A stretch of DNA of 64,000 bases from Marinihelvus sp942491555. GTDB lineage: Bacteria; Pseudomonadota; Gammaproteobacteria; Xanthomonadales; SZUA-36. The stretch spans positions 434,001 to 498,000 of the forward strand of contig CALOBN010000003.1 of assembly GCA_942491555.1 (NCBI GenBank). Reading direction: 5' to 3'. Below are positions 18,440 to 27,334 of the stretch, in pieces (the first letter of the stretch is position 1; each line of letters begins with the position of its first letter). Made by a program: the position numbers and the translations under genes. The notes beneath the pieces are model-generated. The model worked only from the letters and a program-made list of their open reading frames with translations, made no database searches and was not told the DNA's origin.

Positions 18440-20179
18440 ATGCTCATGGACATTTATGTCGCTGCCATGATCGCCAGCCTGTTGGTCTATCTGCTGGTTG
18501 GCAACTATGCCGGGCGCCGGGTAAAAGACCTCGATGATTATTTCGTCGCTGGACGAAACGCTCCCACGCTGCTGATTGTCGGCACACTGGTGGCCAGCGT
18601 AATGTCGACCAACGCCTTCCTGGGCGAGACCGGATTTGTGTATGACGGCCAGGGAGGCGCCTACCTCCTCTGGCCGGGCATTGCCGCGACCTTTTACGTT
18701 TATGGTGCTTTGTTCTTCGGGCGCTACCTGCGCCGCAGCCGGGCCATTACCGTGGCCGACTATTTCGGCCAGCGGTTTAATTCACAAAGGGTTCAGACGG
18801 TCGCCGGACTCACCATCATTTTCGGCCTTGGCGGCTACCTGTTGGCGGTTACCCAGGGTGCCGCCTATCTGCTCACGCAGGTGCTTGGCATTGGCTACGA
18901 ACAGGCCTTGCTCGTGAGCTGGGCAAGCTATACCGGATTCACGCTGTACGCCGGCACAAGGGGTGTGATTCTTACTGACACCCTGATGTTTCTGCTGTTT
19001 ACCTCGGTCGCCTTCGCCGCGCTGCTGTTTCTGGTCAACGAAGCGGGTGGCATGAGCAGTGCAGTCACGCAGTTGACCCAACTGAACTCCAAGGAGGGTC
19101 TCATGTCCTGGACCGGCGTGGTGGGTGAAGACTCTCCCTTTGCATCCGGGCTGGAATTTGCGCTTTGGAACATCACGCTGGCGCTCGCATGGGGCATGGT
19201 TTACGCCGTAAGCCCCTGGCAGTCCAGCCGTTATCTGATCGCCCGTGACGAACACGTGGTCATCAGGGCGGCCTGCGTGGCCGCCGTTTGCCTGACGTTT
19301 CTGGAGATCGTGCTGTACTTTGGAGGCACCGTTGTAAACCTCTGGAACGATTCAATCGACCCGCCGCACCAGGTGATGGTTTACGCCGCCAGGGAGTTGT
19401 TGCCGCCACTGCTCGGGGCCGGACTGTTGTCCGGCATTATGGCGGCCGCCCTCTCCTCGGCTTCGACCTTCATGTCGCTGGTGGGGTTCAGCGTGAGCAA
19501 TGACCTGTTTCCACACCGCATCATCGACGAAAAGAAACTGCTGCGGGTCAGCCGCTGGACCATGCTGGGTATTGGCCTTGTGACCCTGGCGGTGGCCTTT
19601 CGGGCACCGGTTGATCTGTTCTGGCTAACCTATTTTGTCGGCACCCTGTTTGCCTCTTCCTGGGGCCCCGTAGCGATAATGAGTGTGTGGAGCAAACGCA
19701 TCACGGCGGATGCCGCTTTCTGGGGAATTATCAGCGGATTCCTGTTCAATGTCGGGCCAAAAGCTCTGGAGACCCTGGGCTGGATCACCCTGCCCTTCTG
19801 GCTTGACCCGGTGTTGCTGGGCGGCCTGGTCAGCCTTGCCACCGTGCTGCTTGTATCCAGGCTGGGTCAGCCCAGTCGCGCCGAGCATCTGTACCGGCTG
19901 CGCATGCACCGCACACCCGCAGAGGATCGCAAACCCGGCAACTACCGACTGACAAAGCTCGCGCCCCTCGCGCTGGTCGGTTACAGCGTCGGCACTGCGC
20001 TGCTTTACATGCACTTTTACATCAAACCTTATGAGGCCGTGACCGGCTCAAGCGCGCTGGCAGAGCGGGCCCTGGTCATGGCAGGTCCCGTGTTGTGGAT
20101 AGGTGCAGCAGTCATCGCCTGGCGGGTACTGCACAGAAGTTATCGCCCCACCGGAAAGCATTCGGACAGGCCGGTCTGA
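18440..20179 (+). CDS. sodium:solute symporter family (SSS) transporter
   Basis: This 579-residue polytopic protein has the SSS N-terminus DLDDYFVAGRNAPTLLI and VASVMSTNAFLGETGFVYDGG-like sequence, where TM1 and its loop bind Na+ in this family. LLSGIMAAALSSASTFMSLVGFSVSNDLF carries the TM8 serine-rich Na2 site. About 13 membrane segments are followed by an extra cytoplasmic stretch (about 475-515) and two more helices. The substrate cannot be named; pantothenate, proline and monocarboxylate are all possible in this family. ATG 18440 and 18446 are both plausible starts. It follows the EF-G terminator, so it should have its own promoter. Confidence 0.9.
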   Translation: MLMDIYVAAMIASLLVYLLVGNYAGRRVKDLDDYFVAGRNAPTLLIVGTLVASVMSTNAFLGETGFVYDGQGGAYLLWPGIAATFYVYGALFFGRYLRRSRAITVADYFGQRFNSQRVQTVAGLTIIFGLGGYLLAVTQGAAYLLTQVLGIGYEQALLVSWASYTGFTLYAGTRGVILTDTLMFLLFTSVAFAALLFLVNEAGGMSSAVTQLTQLNSKEGLMSWTGVVGEDSPFASGLEFALWNITLALAWGMVYAVSPWQSSRYLIARDEHVVIRAACVAAVCLTFLEIVLYFGGTVVNLWNDSIDPPHQVMVYAARELLPPLLGAGLLSGIMAAALSSASTFMSLVGFSVSNDLFPHRIIDEKKLLRVSRWTMLGIGLVTLAVAFRAPVDLFWLTYFVGTLFASSWGPVAIMSVWSKRITADAAFWGIISGFLFNVGPKALETLGWITLPFWLDPVLLGGLVSLATVLLVSRLGQPSRAEHLYRLRMHRTPAEDRKPGNYRLTKLAPLALVGYSVGTALLYMHFYIKPYEAVTGSSALAERALVMAGPVLWIGAAVIAWRVLHRSYRPTGKHSDRPV

Positions 20180-20195
20180 GCCTGGCCAGAAAAAG

Positions 20196-21491
20196 TCAGA
20201 CCTCGCTCAGGCGGTAAGTCATGACCGCGCCGACCAGTCCCATCATGGCCAGTAAGGCAATCACGCCAGCATTGCCCAACCAGGGCACCAGCAATCCGAC
20301 ACTGCCCACCACGAGCAACAAGACACCGATAACCGTATTACTAATGGCGACATAATCGGTGCGCAGGTTGCCGTCGCCAAGATTTACCACATACGTGCTG
20401 CGACCGACACGAACACCCTCATGAGCTATGGACAGGAGCAGGTAGGCGAGGGGCAAAAACCACCAGTCAGTCAACCAGCCAGCCTGCGTTTGAGCCACTC
20501 CGAAAATGACGAGTCCGATTCCGGAAGTGACCAGCGCCGCCGCAAACATGACAAGCCGGCTGGAGCGATCCGCATAACGTCCCCAGAACGGACCGCTGAC
20601 CAGACCAGCCAGGCCGGAGGCAATCACAAAACCGCCAAGCGCTGCGAGCCCGGAAGCTTCGCCCTGTTGCGCGAGGGCGACATAGAAAGGTGCGCTGAGC
20701 GCGGAACACATCAGCAAGGCACGGGCAAGAACGAAACGGCGAAATGGCGCATCATCCCGAAGCAGGGACAAGCGTTTGATTGAGCTGACGGCTGAGCGGC
20801 CACCACCAGTCTCGCCCGGCTGTTCTTCAACGAGGGCGAAGATTCCTGCGGCAAACCACCAGAGCAGGGCCCCCGCAGCCAGCAGTCCTGCCAGAACAGC
20901 AACCTCCAGGCCGGCACCGGGCACAAGGGCGACAAAGAGACCCACGCCCACGCCAATCAGCCCGGAGACACTGGATGCCCAGCCGGCCAGTTGTCCGCGG
21001 CGTGGCTTGGGAATAGTCTTGCCAAGCACATCTTTGTAGGCGATTGAGCTGAGGCTGCGGCACAGGCTGAAAAAAGCAACCAGCCCCAGCATGGCCCAAC
21101 CTGCGGGCGTACCTTTCAGCGTCAGGGCGACCACAGCAAGGCCGGCCATGGCAAGTCCCTGGCCAAGACTGCCCAGCACCCAAACCCATTTGCGCACCGC
21201 AAGGCGCCGAATCATGCCACCCAGAAACAGCTGGGGAACCATGGCACCCGACTCGCGCAGGGGCACCAGGTAGCCGAGCACATAACCAGGGGTGCCCAGG
21301 GAACTGGCCAGCCAGGCAAGCGTAGTCTTGGGATTGGTAATCGCATCTCCCAACTTGGTCAGACTCAGACTGAGCAGCAGCAGGGCAAAGTTTCGCGGGG
21401 TTTGCTCGCAGGCCTGTTCCGGGATGTCCTCGCAGAGCCGGCCGTCCGTGTCATCGGTCAGTAGTTCATAAACAGTGCCATACTGGCTCAT
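20196..21491 (-). CDS. MFS transporter
   Basis: This is a 431-residue major facilitator protein with about 12 hydrophobic segments. The N-terminus is an unusually long, acidic cytoplasmic stretch of about 30 residues (LTDDTDGRLCEDIPEQ) before TM1. Landmarks include the loop region GGMIRRLAVRKWVWVLG between TM2 and TM3 and GPFWGRYADRSSRLVMF in the second half, the repeated MFS loop motif. No substrate motif is recognised. It starts 18 bp after the stop of the patatin gene on the same strand and is probably co-transcribed with it, so a link to lipid or lysolipid handling is possible but unproven. Confidence 0.85.
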   Translation of the reverse strand: MSQYGTVYELLTDDTDGRLCEDIPEQACEQTPRNFALLLLSLSLTKLGDAITNPKTTLAWLASSLGTPGYVLGYLVPLRESGAMVPQLFLGGMIRRLAVRKWVWVLGSLGQGLAMAGLAVVALTLKGTPAGWAMLGLVAFFSLCRSLSSIAYKDVLGKTIPKPRRGQLAGWASSVSGLIGVGVGLFVALVPGAGLEVAVLAGLLAAGALLWWFAAGIFALVEEQPGETGGGRSAVSSIKRLSLLRDDAPFRRFVLARALLMCSALSAPFYVALAQQGEASGLAALGGFVIASGLAGLVSGPFWGRYADRSSRLVMFAAALVTSGIGLVIFGVAQTQAGWLTDWWFLPLAYLLLSIAHEGVRVGRSTYVVNLGDGNLRTDYVAISNTVIGVLLLVVGSVGLLVPWLGNAGVIALLAMMGLVGAVMTYRLSEV

Positions 21492-21509
21492 AACCCTAAA
21501 ACTCCCGAC

Positions 21510-22406
21510 TCACAGGCCCAGGTCTTCAAGGGCAAGTAATGTGCACTCATAGCCCAACTCCGCCAACTCCTCCGCGCGGTTGAACTCGAAGAAACTCGCA
21601 GAATCCCGCGCGATCTCCACCACGATATCCGGGCTGTAGGCGGCAAGCTTGAGACGGGCAATACCGCCTTGCATGATATCGATGGAACGCACCAGCATTT
21701 CCCGCGCATCCGGTAAATCCGGAGCGTCCGTGTCATCGCCATTGAACAGTTCACCCACAAAGCGCGTGATCCGGTTGCGGTACACGTCATCTTTGCCGCT
21801 GTCTGGGTTTTGCTTCCCTGGCGACGCGCTCAAATGATGTCCCGAAGTTGCATTCAGGTTGACGGCGATCGTGAGGGCAGTATCGTTGCTCAGGGTCGGC
21901 GCAATTGGAATGGGATTGACCAGCCCACCATCGACCAGCGTATGTCCGTTGCGTCGCACCGGCGCAAAAACGCCCGGAACCGCACAGGAAGCCTGTACTG
22001 CCGAAAACAGAGGGCCCTCGTTGAGCCAGACCTCGCGCTCGCTGTCGATGTCCGTTGCAACCGCCACAAAGCCCAGGGGCAATTCCTCAATCTGGTGATC
22101 GCCAATCAGGTCTCTGAGCGCCTCGAAGACACGCTCACCTTTGAACACAGCACCGCGAAAAGAAAAATCCAACAGCCTGACGACATTCGGAGTGTCCAGC
22201 CGATAGGCCCACTCCGTATACGTATCCAGCGCGCCGGCGGCGTAGATGCCGCCGATCAGCGCGCCGATGGATGTCCCTGCTACATTCTGTATCTTTAGCC
22301 CCCGTTCCTCGATAGCCCTGATGACTCCGATATGGGCATGTCCCCGGGCCCCGCCGCTGCCCAGCACCAGGGATATCCGCCGTCCCTCTGACGAGTTTTC
22401 ATTCAT
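21510..22406 (-). CDS. patatin-like phospholipase (RssA type)
   Basis: This 298-residue protein has the patatin fold signatures. GSGGARGHAHIGV is the glycine-rich oxyanion region (about residues 17-29), GTSIGALIG holds the nucleophile serine in GxSxG (about residues 44-52), and DGGLVNPIP supplies the catalytic Asp (about residues 158-166). There is no signal peptide, so it is predicted cytoplasmic, perhaps membrane-associated. Family members hydrolyse phospholipid acyl esters. The C-terminal third (after about 200) has no recognised domain. It is the first gene of a two-gene unit with the MFS gene. Confidence 0.92.
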   Translation of the reverse strand: MNENSSEGRRISLVLGSGGARGHAHIGVIRAIEERGLKIQNVAGTSIGALIGGIYAAGALDTYTEWAYRLDTPNVVRLLDFSFRGAVFKGERVFEALRDLIGDHQIEELPLGFVAVATDIDSEREVWLNEGPLFSAVQASCAVPGVFAPVRRNGHTLVDGGLVNPIPIAPTLSNDTALTIAVNLNATSGHHLSASPGKQNPDSGKDDVYRNRITRFVGELFNGDDTDAPDLPDAREMLVRSIDIMQGGIARLKLAAYSPDIVVEIARDSASFFEFNRAEELAELGYECTLLALEDLGL

Positions 22407-22659
22407 GAACTGTCACTGTTTTGCGCATCTCTCATTTGCAGATTCCCTGGCTTCACTATGTTTCTCCGCCTTTGCCGCCAAAAACTGGGCGCCTTCCTGA
22501 AAGCCGGATCAGCGGCTTGATTCACTGTTGCCGCCGGCGCATTAACACATGCCGGCATGCGTCCTTTAGCCATGGTGCCAGATCCCGGCCTTTGCTTGAG
22601 GACTTTATGTTCATCAGCATTCCAGTAGTATCTGCGGTCAGTCTAATCAAGGGTCATCA

Positions 22660-24525
22660 ATGGAAAACAGTGCGCTGATTGCATTTTACGTTGCCTCACT
22701 GGTCGGGCTGGGAGCCCTCTGCAACTGGATGGCGTGGCGCATCAACCTGCCCGCCATCCTGTTCCTGTTGGCTGCCGGTCTGATTCTCGGACCTGTCACC
22801 GGCACACTCAACCCGGACGAGGCGCTGGGTGAATTGCTGTTTCCCTTTGTTTCCCTGGGTGTTGCGATCATCCTATTTGAAGGCGCATTGACATTGCGTT
22901 TCTCCGACGTCCGCAATGTCACGCGGATGATACGCAATCTCACGACCATCGGCGTTCTGGTCACCTGGGCAGTCATGAGCACGGCTGCACACCTGATCGC
23001 CGGGCTCAGCTGGCCCATTGCCCTGCTGTTTGGTGCCCTTGTAACGGTTACCGGCCCGACGGTCGTGGTGCCCATGCTGCGCAGCATTCGCCCCAACGAG
23101 CGGGTTGCCAATATCCTGCACTGGGAGGGTATCCTGATCGACCCGATTGGTGCCGCGCTTGCGGTACTGGTCTTCGAGTTTATTTACAGCGGCGGCGCAG
23201 AAGCAGAATCCCTGCTTGAATTTGGCAAAGTACTGGTCATTGGCCTGGGAATCGGCCTGGCCGGGGGTTTCGCGCTGGCCCAGATTCTCAAACGCAACCT
23301 GTTACCGGACTATCTCATTAACTTCTTCGTGCTGGCCAGTGTGCTGGTGATTTTCACCGCAGCCAATCTGCTGGGCAAGGAATCGGGGCTGATCGCGGTC
23401 ACGGTGGTCGGTATTGTCATGGCCAACACCAAAGACCTTGATGTTCGTGAGCTGATCTCCTTCAAGGAAGACCTTACGCTGCTGGTCCTGTCATTGCTCT
23501 TCATTCTGCTGGCAGCAAGACTTCAGGTTGATGAACTCAATGCCGTGCTGTGGCCGAGCCTGGCGCTGCTGGCGGTAGCGCTTTTCCTGGCCCGCCCGCT
23601 GTCGGTCTGGATTTCAAGCTGGGGAACCAGCACGGAATTTCGCGAAAAGCTCCTGATTTCATGGGTCGCACCGCGTGGGATCGTGGCAGCGGCGGTTTCT
23701 TCATTGTTTGCACTCAGGCTGGCTGCTGACGGCAATGAAGAGGCCAATGTGCTGGTACCCCTGACCTTTGTCATCATTATCGGTACCGTTGTGGTTCAAA
23801 GCCTTACCGCCGGCATACTGGCTCAGCGCCTGGGCCTGTCCAGCCGGGAGAAGGTTGGCGTTTTGATCAGCAGCGCCAACCGGGTGACCCTGGCCCTCGG
23901 CGAGGCCCTGAACAAGGCCGGGGTCAAGGTCATGATTCTCGACACCAACCACGGCAATCTGCATAAAGCCCGTATGCGGGGACTGGGTACATTTTTTGGA
24001 AACCCGCTGTCGGAGTACACCGAGCGCTATCTGGACATGACCGCCTACAACCACCTGGTGGCGGGTTCACGACGACACGAGACCAACACCATGGTGTGCA
24101 GCCAATATCGGCATCAGTTCGATACGCGCCGTCTGTTCACTCTTCGCACCGGTCCGGTTGATTCCGCCACCGAAGAGGAAGACCTGGTTCCGGAGTTGCG
24201 CTTTAATGTCCTGTTTGGCGAACAGCTGACCTGGTCGCGTTTTGCCAGCCTGCTCAGCCAGGGCAGTGAAATCCGTTCCACGCCGTTGACAGAACAGTAT
24301 GACCTGGATGCATACCGGGAAAAGATGGGTGAGGAAACGTTGCCATTGTTCGCCCTGGACCCGCAGGGCAAGCTGCACTGGATATCCAACCGCAAAGCCC
24401 CTGAACCGGGACCGGGCTGGACACTCACCAGCCTGGTACCTGCCGCGATCATAGAAACCCTGAACCAGGAGCGGCGCAAGCCGGAAGATGCCGGGCAAGG
24501 CTCATCAAATGAACCAACGGCATAA
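22660..24525 (+). CDS. CPA1-type cation:proton antiporter with C-terminal RCK-like domain
   Basis: This 621-residue protein has residues about 1-395 as a Na+/H+ exchanger domain of about 12 helices, with GPTVVVPMLRSIRPNERVANILHWEGILIDP containing the CPA1 signature around TM5-6. Residues about 398-480 look like a TrkA-N/RCK nucleotide-binding fold (KVGVLISSANRVTLALGEAL, then VKVMILDTN), though the classical GxGxxG is degenerate. The last 140 residues form a soluble extension with no recognised domain. It probably exchanges Na+ or K+ for H+ under cytoplasmic ligand control. AAGGG precedes the ATG. It is monocistronic, ending at a bidirectional terminator shared with the OmpA gene. Confidence 0.9.
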   Translation: MENSALIAFYVASLVGLGALCNWMAWRINLPAILFLLAAGLILGPVTGTLNPDEALGELLFPFVSLGVAIILFEGALTLRFSDVRNVTRMIRNLTTIGVLVTWAVMSTAAHLIAGLSWPIALLFGALVTVTGPTVVVPMLRSIRPNERVANILHWEGILIDPIGAALAVLVFEFIYSGGAEAESLLEFGKVLVIGLGIGLAGGFALAQILKRNLLPDYLINFFVLASVLVIFTAANLLGKESGLIAVTVVGIVMANTKDLDVRELISFKEDLTLLVLSLLFILLAARLQVDELNAVLWPSLALLAVALFLARPLSVWISSWGTSTEFREKLLISWVAPRGIVAAAVSSLFALRLAADGNEEANVLVPLTFVIIIGTVVVQSLTAGILAQRLGLSSREKVGVLISSANRVTLALGEALNKAGVKVMILDTNHGNLHKARMRGLGTFFGNPLSEYTERYLDMTAYNHLVAGSRRHETNTMVCSQYRHQFDTRRLFTLRTGPVDSATEEEDLVPELRFNVLFGEQLTWSRFASLLSQGSEIRSTPLTEQYDLDAYREKMGEETLPLFALDPQGKLHWISNRKAPEPGPGWTLTSLVPAAIIETLNQERRKPEDAGQGSSNEPTA

Positions 24526-24541
24526 GTTAGTCCTTTAAAAA

Positions 24542-24573
24542 AAACGCGGCGGTGTTTGCACACCGCCGCGTTT
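24542..24573. terminator. bidirectional terminator between the antiporter and OmpA-like genes
   Basis: A 14-bp perfect stem (24542-24555 with 24560-24573) encloses a TTGC loop. An A8 run on the left gives a T run for the minus strand, while the plus side is only moderately T-rich. It is therefore stronger for the OmpA transcript. Confidence 0.9.
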
Positions 24574-24615
24574 CGTTTCTTACCGCGACCTTCCGGCCGC
24601 GCTTTTATTCCTTAC

Positions 24616-25530
24616 TTACTGCTGGCGGAACTCAACCCGGCGGTTCAACGCCCGGCCGGCATCCGTATCGTTGGTAGAAATCGGATCCGTTTCGCCATAG
24701 CCCTTGGCCGTCATATTAGCCGCCTTGGCACCCTTGGAGATCAGGTAGCTGCGAACCGACTCAGCGCGGCGCTGGGACAGGCCTATGTTGTACTCGGCGG
24801 AACCAACGTTGTCCGTATGGCCAGCGACTTCAACCTTCAGATTGTCATTGCGCAGCAGAATCTTGACGTCTTCATCAAGCGTCTGCTTCGCAGCAGCCGT
24901 CAGATTAGCCGAGTCAAACTCAAAGTTGACGTTTTCCAGGCGGTATTCCTGTGCCAGATCACAGCCGTCATTGTCGACCGGCTGACCAGCTTCGGTATTC
25001 GGGCACTTGTCGCGATAGTCATACACGCCGTCTTTGTCCGTGTCAGCACAGCCGACCGCGTTGACCTTGGCGCCTTTCGGAGTACCGGGGCACTGATCCT
25101 TGTTGTTGGCCACGCCGTCGCCGTCGTCATCAAGCGGGCAACCTGTTGAATCTACCGCTGTACCTTGCGGTGTGTTCGGGCAGCGGTCTTCGCTGTCTAC
25201 AACGCCGTCGCCGTCGCTGTCGAATTCGCAACCGTTCTCATCAACGGGAGCACCGGCAGGTGTGCCGGGGCACAGATCACGACCGTCTTTCACGCCATCG
25301 CCGTCGGTGTCTTTATCGCCACAGAACACTGCGCCGAGGGTTGCGCCAATAATGGCCGCGGTGACAGCAGTTTGCCCGTCATCGAAGGCACCCGCGGCAC
25401 CAGCGCCGGTGCCGAAGAGCAAGGCGCAGTTCAAACGTGATTCAGTAAATTTCTGTGCCCCAGGGGTCGAACAAGCTGTGGTGATCAGAGCCACCATCAG
25501 TATCAATAACAGTCGCGAGGTATGCTTCAT
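24616..25530 (-). CDS. OmpA-family lipoprotein with thrombospondin type 3 calcium repeats
   Basis: ATG 25530 (after GAGAGA) gives 304 residues. The signal peptide ends in a lipobox, ITTAC, so it should be an outer-membrane lipoprotein. A short glycine/alanine-rich region resembles a glycine-zipper (about 30-75). Four thrombospondin type 3 repeats follow (DGDGVKDGRDLCPGTP, DGDGVVDSEDRCPNTP, DGDGVANNKDQCPGTP, TDKDGVYDYRDKCPNT) with many Ca2+-binding Asp and paired Cys. A C-terminal OmpA domain binds peptidoglycan (VAGHTDNVGSAEYNIGLSQRRA with the conserved Asp and Arg). The role is likely envelope anchoring in a calcium-rich medium. A perfect TATAAT box (minus strand, 25570-25575) lies 40 bp upstream, but no good -35 is seen. 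Confidence 0.93.
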   Translation of the reverse strand: MKHTSRLLLILMVALITTACSTPGAQKFTESRLNCALLFGTGAGAAGAFDDGQTAVTAAIIGATLGAVFCGDKDTDGDGVKDGRDLCPGTPAGAPVDENGCEFDSDGDGVVDSEDRCPNTPQGTAVDSTGCPLDDDGDGVANNKDQCPGTPKGAKVNAVGCADTDKDGVYDYRDKCPNTEAGQPVDNDGCDLAQEYRLENVNFEFDSANLTAAAKQTLDEDVKILLRNDNLKVEVAGHTDNVGSAEYNIGLSQRRAESVRSYLISKGAKAANMTAKGYGETDPISTNDTDAGRALNRRVEFRQQ

Positions 25531-25685
25531 TTGGTCTCTCTCAATGCAAAAAATGGGATGCGAGTTGTGATTATAGATCAAGATTCCGTTAAATAGGTGT
25601 TCAATTTTCAACTGCATTCAGACGCTAATCTTCACAGGCAGTTTGCTACCTTTAAGGCGTTTGGATAGTTTCCTGGGCGCTTGCC

Positions 25686-26198
25686 ATGCAATTGATATTC
25701 TGGAAAAGACTGGTCAAATTCCTGCACACCGCTACCGGGCTTGGATTGGTTGGCGGTCTTGCTGCTTACATGATTGTGCTTGCCACCGGCCCGCAAATTG
25801 ATTCGCTCGCTGCTTATGCGGCAATGCGCTCCAGCCTCGCGATGGTGTCCAAATGGCTGCTGATCCCTTCCATGCTGGGTGTGCTGGTGACCGGCTTGCT
25901 GGCCATGATGCTGCACTATCCTTTTCTTGAGAAACCCTGGGTGTGGCTCAAAGCGCTGTCCGGCGTGCTGATATTCGAGGCCAGTCTGGGCAGCATAGAC
26001 GCGCCTGCACAGGCAGCCGCACGCCTGAGCATGGAAGCGGTCAACGGGGAAATTGACACACTCCTGCTGGCCAGCCAGGTTCGTGATGAGTGGGTTGCAT
26101 GGTGGATTCTCCTGGCCCTGGCGGTGCTTAATATCGCGATCGCGACCTGGCGCCCTCGTTTTAACAAGCTTTTTGGCGAGAAACATCTGCCTGGTTAA
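25686..26198 (+). CDS. membrane protein, DUF2269-like
   Basis: This 170-residue protein has about four hydrophobic segments: VKFLHTATGLGLVGGLAAYM, WLLIPSMLGVLVTGLLAMML, a shorter one around 80-100, and AWWILLALAVLNIAIATW near the C-terminus. The KFLHT..GLGLVGG start and a second helix with P..GVL.TGL resemble DUF2269 integral membrane proteins. No catalytic residues are apparent. It is followed 68 bp later by the PH-domain gene on the same strand, possibly one unit. Confidence 0.65.
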   Translation: MQLIFWKRLVKFLHTATGLGLVGGLAAYMIVLATGPQIDSLAAYAAMRSSLAMVSKWLLIPSMLGVLVTGLLAMMLHYPFLEKPWVWLKALSGVLIFEASLGSIDAPAQAAARLSMEAVNGEIDTLLLASQVRDEWVAWWILLALAVLNIAIATWRPRFNKLFGEKHLPG

Positions 26199-26266
26199 GG
26201 CACATGCAACAGCGATAAGGCACAATTTCTGACAACGTTATTCGACAGAACTGTGGAGACCCGGCA

Positions 26267-26836
26267 ATGGAAAAAGAAAGATTAATAAAGGCGGCGACGT
26301 TTAATCCACGCGTGAAAACCTACTGGTTACTCAGCGGTGCTTTAATCTTTGTGGTGAGTATTTTTGGTATCCCTCTGCTGTTGCTGTGGTTTCCGCTGGG
26401 CCTGCTGTTCACCGGACGCTACCTCGACCAGATGTCCTGCGAACTGACCAATAAATCACTGAAAGTCCGTAAGGGCCTGTGGGTTCGAACGGAAAAAACC
26501 ATACCGCTCGACAAGATTACGGACATGGGCATGGTTCAGGGCCCCATCATGCGCTGGCTGGATATCGAACGGCTTACGGTGGAAACCGCAGGCCAATCGG
26601 GTGCCGGAGCGCTGGTGTCCATGGCCGGCATTGAACATGCCAAGGACTTCCGCCAGGCGGTCCTGGATCAGCGGGACGAATTGACCTCCAGACCGGGCAA
26701 ACAGGCGTCAGACCAAAACGGGCCATCCACCGAAGGAAACACCCAGGAGGCCATACACCAGACCCTGATCAGGATTGAGCAACTCCTGATCTCGCAACGC
26801 GATGAGGCGGCCCGCGATGATCACGGTCCGTTTTGA
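26267..26836 (+). CDS. bacterial PH domain membrane protein (bPH2, YdbS/YdbT-like)
   Basis: This 189-residue protein has a two-part hydrophobic hairpin (about 22-50: SGALIFVVSIFGIPLLLLW) followed by a bPH2 domain (about 60-130) with the family signature ELTNKSLKVRKGLWVRTEKTIPLDKITDM and a second strand set RLTVETAG. The C-terminal 50 residues are hydrophilic with a predicted helix (TLIRIEQLLISQRDEA). Function is unknown; the domain is common in small inner-membrane proteins of envelope stress or transport loci. Confidence 0.85.
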   Translation: MEKERLIKAATFNPRVKTYWLLSGALIFVVSIFGIPLLLLWFPLGLLFTGRYLDQMSCELTNKSLKVRKGLWVRTEKTIPLDKITDMGMVQGPIMRWLDIERLTVETAGQSGAGALVSMAGIEHAKDFRQAVLDQRDELTSRPGKQASDQNGPSTEGNTQEAIHQTLIRIEQLLISQRDEAARDDHGPF

Positions 26837-26892
26837 TTGACCGGTGACAACCTGCGCTGCAGCGCAAGCTGCTGAATTGCCCTGACCAGGCC

Positions 26893-27180
26893 TTATTTGT
26901 GGGCGATGGGTTTTTCCGTGAACAAGTAGTCTTTCAGTTCACTGTCAAATCGCGGGTCCTTGCGGCGAATCCACTCCAGGACCATCGCAGCATGTTCCTT
27001 TTCCTCGTCACGGTTGTGCGCAAGGATCGCCTTGAGATCCTCATCCTTGCAGGCATCGACGCGCTGTTGATACCAGTCCACCGCCTCAAGTTCTTCCATC
27101 AATGAGACGATGGCACGGTGCATGTCCCGCGTTGCGTCACTGAGCTCCTCGATGGGTTCGTGATACCCCTCATTTGACAT
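26893..27180 (-). CDS. EncFtn-type ferritin-like protein without encapsulin targeting tail
   Basis: This 95-residue two-helix protein closely follows the encapsulated ferritin (EncFtn) pattern: RAIVSLMEELEAVDWYQQRVD and AILAHNRDEEKEHAAMVLEW. The ferroxidase ligands known for the Rhodospirillum protein (Glu32, Glu62, His65) correspond to Glu30, Glu60 and His63 here, and Trp/Tyr near the site are also kept. EncFtn forms ring-shaped decamers that oxidise Fe2+ and normally ends in a short peptide docking it inside an encapsulin shell. Here the protein stops at LFTEKPIAHK with no such tail, and no encapsulin gene is next to it. AAGGAG supports the start. Iron oxidation is likely; where the iron is stored is unclear. 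Confidence 0.92.
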   Translation of the reverse strand: MSNEGYHEPIEELSDATRDMHRAIVSLMEELEAVDWYQQRVDACKDEDLKAILAHNRDEEKEHAAMVLEWIRRKDPRFDSELKDYLFTEKPIAHK

Positions 27181-27202
27181 AGTATTCTCCTTGTTGATTG
27201 AT

Positions 27203-27218
27203 AAATCATGAATGATTT
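27203..27218. promoter_or_regulatory. palindrome in the EncFtn promoter region, possible iron-responsive operator
   Basis: AAATCAT (27203-27209) and ATGATTT (27212-27218) form a perfect 7-2-7 inverted repeat in an AT-rich stretch 23-38 bp upstream of the ferritin start codon. The surrounding TTGATAAATCATGAATGATT has partial likeness to the Fur-box hexamer array, but the match is imperfect. Confidence 0.4.
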
Positions 27219-27334
27219 GTGCGTAACTATTTCACCGCAATTGGTCTAGGATGGCGACAAATGACTGAAAGGACAATATCGTCGAAAGACTAATCAACCA
27301 AATCGTCAATCTGGGCCAGCAGCTCTTCGACTTT

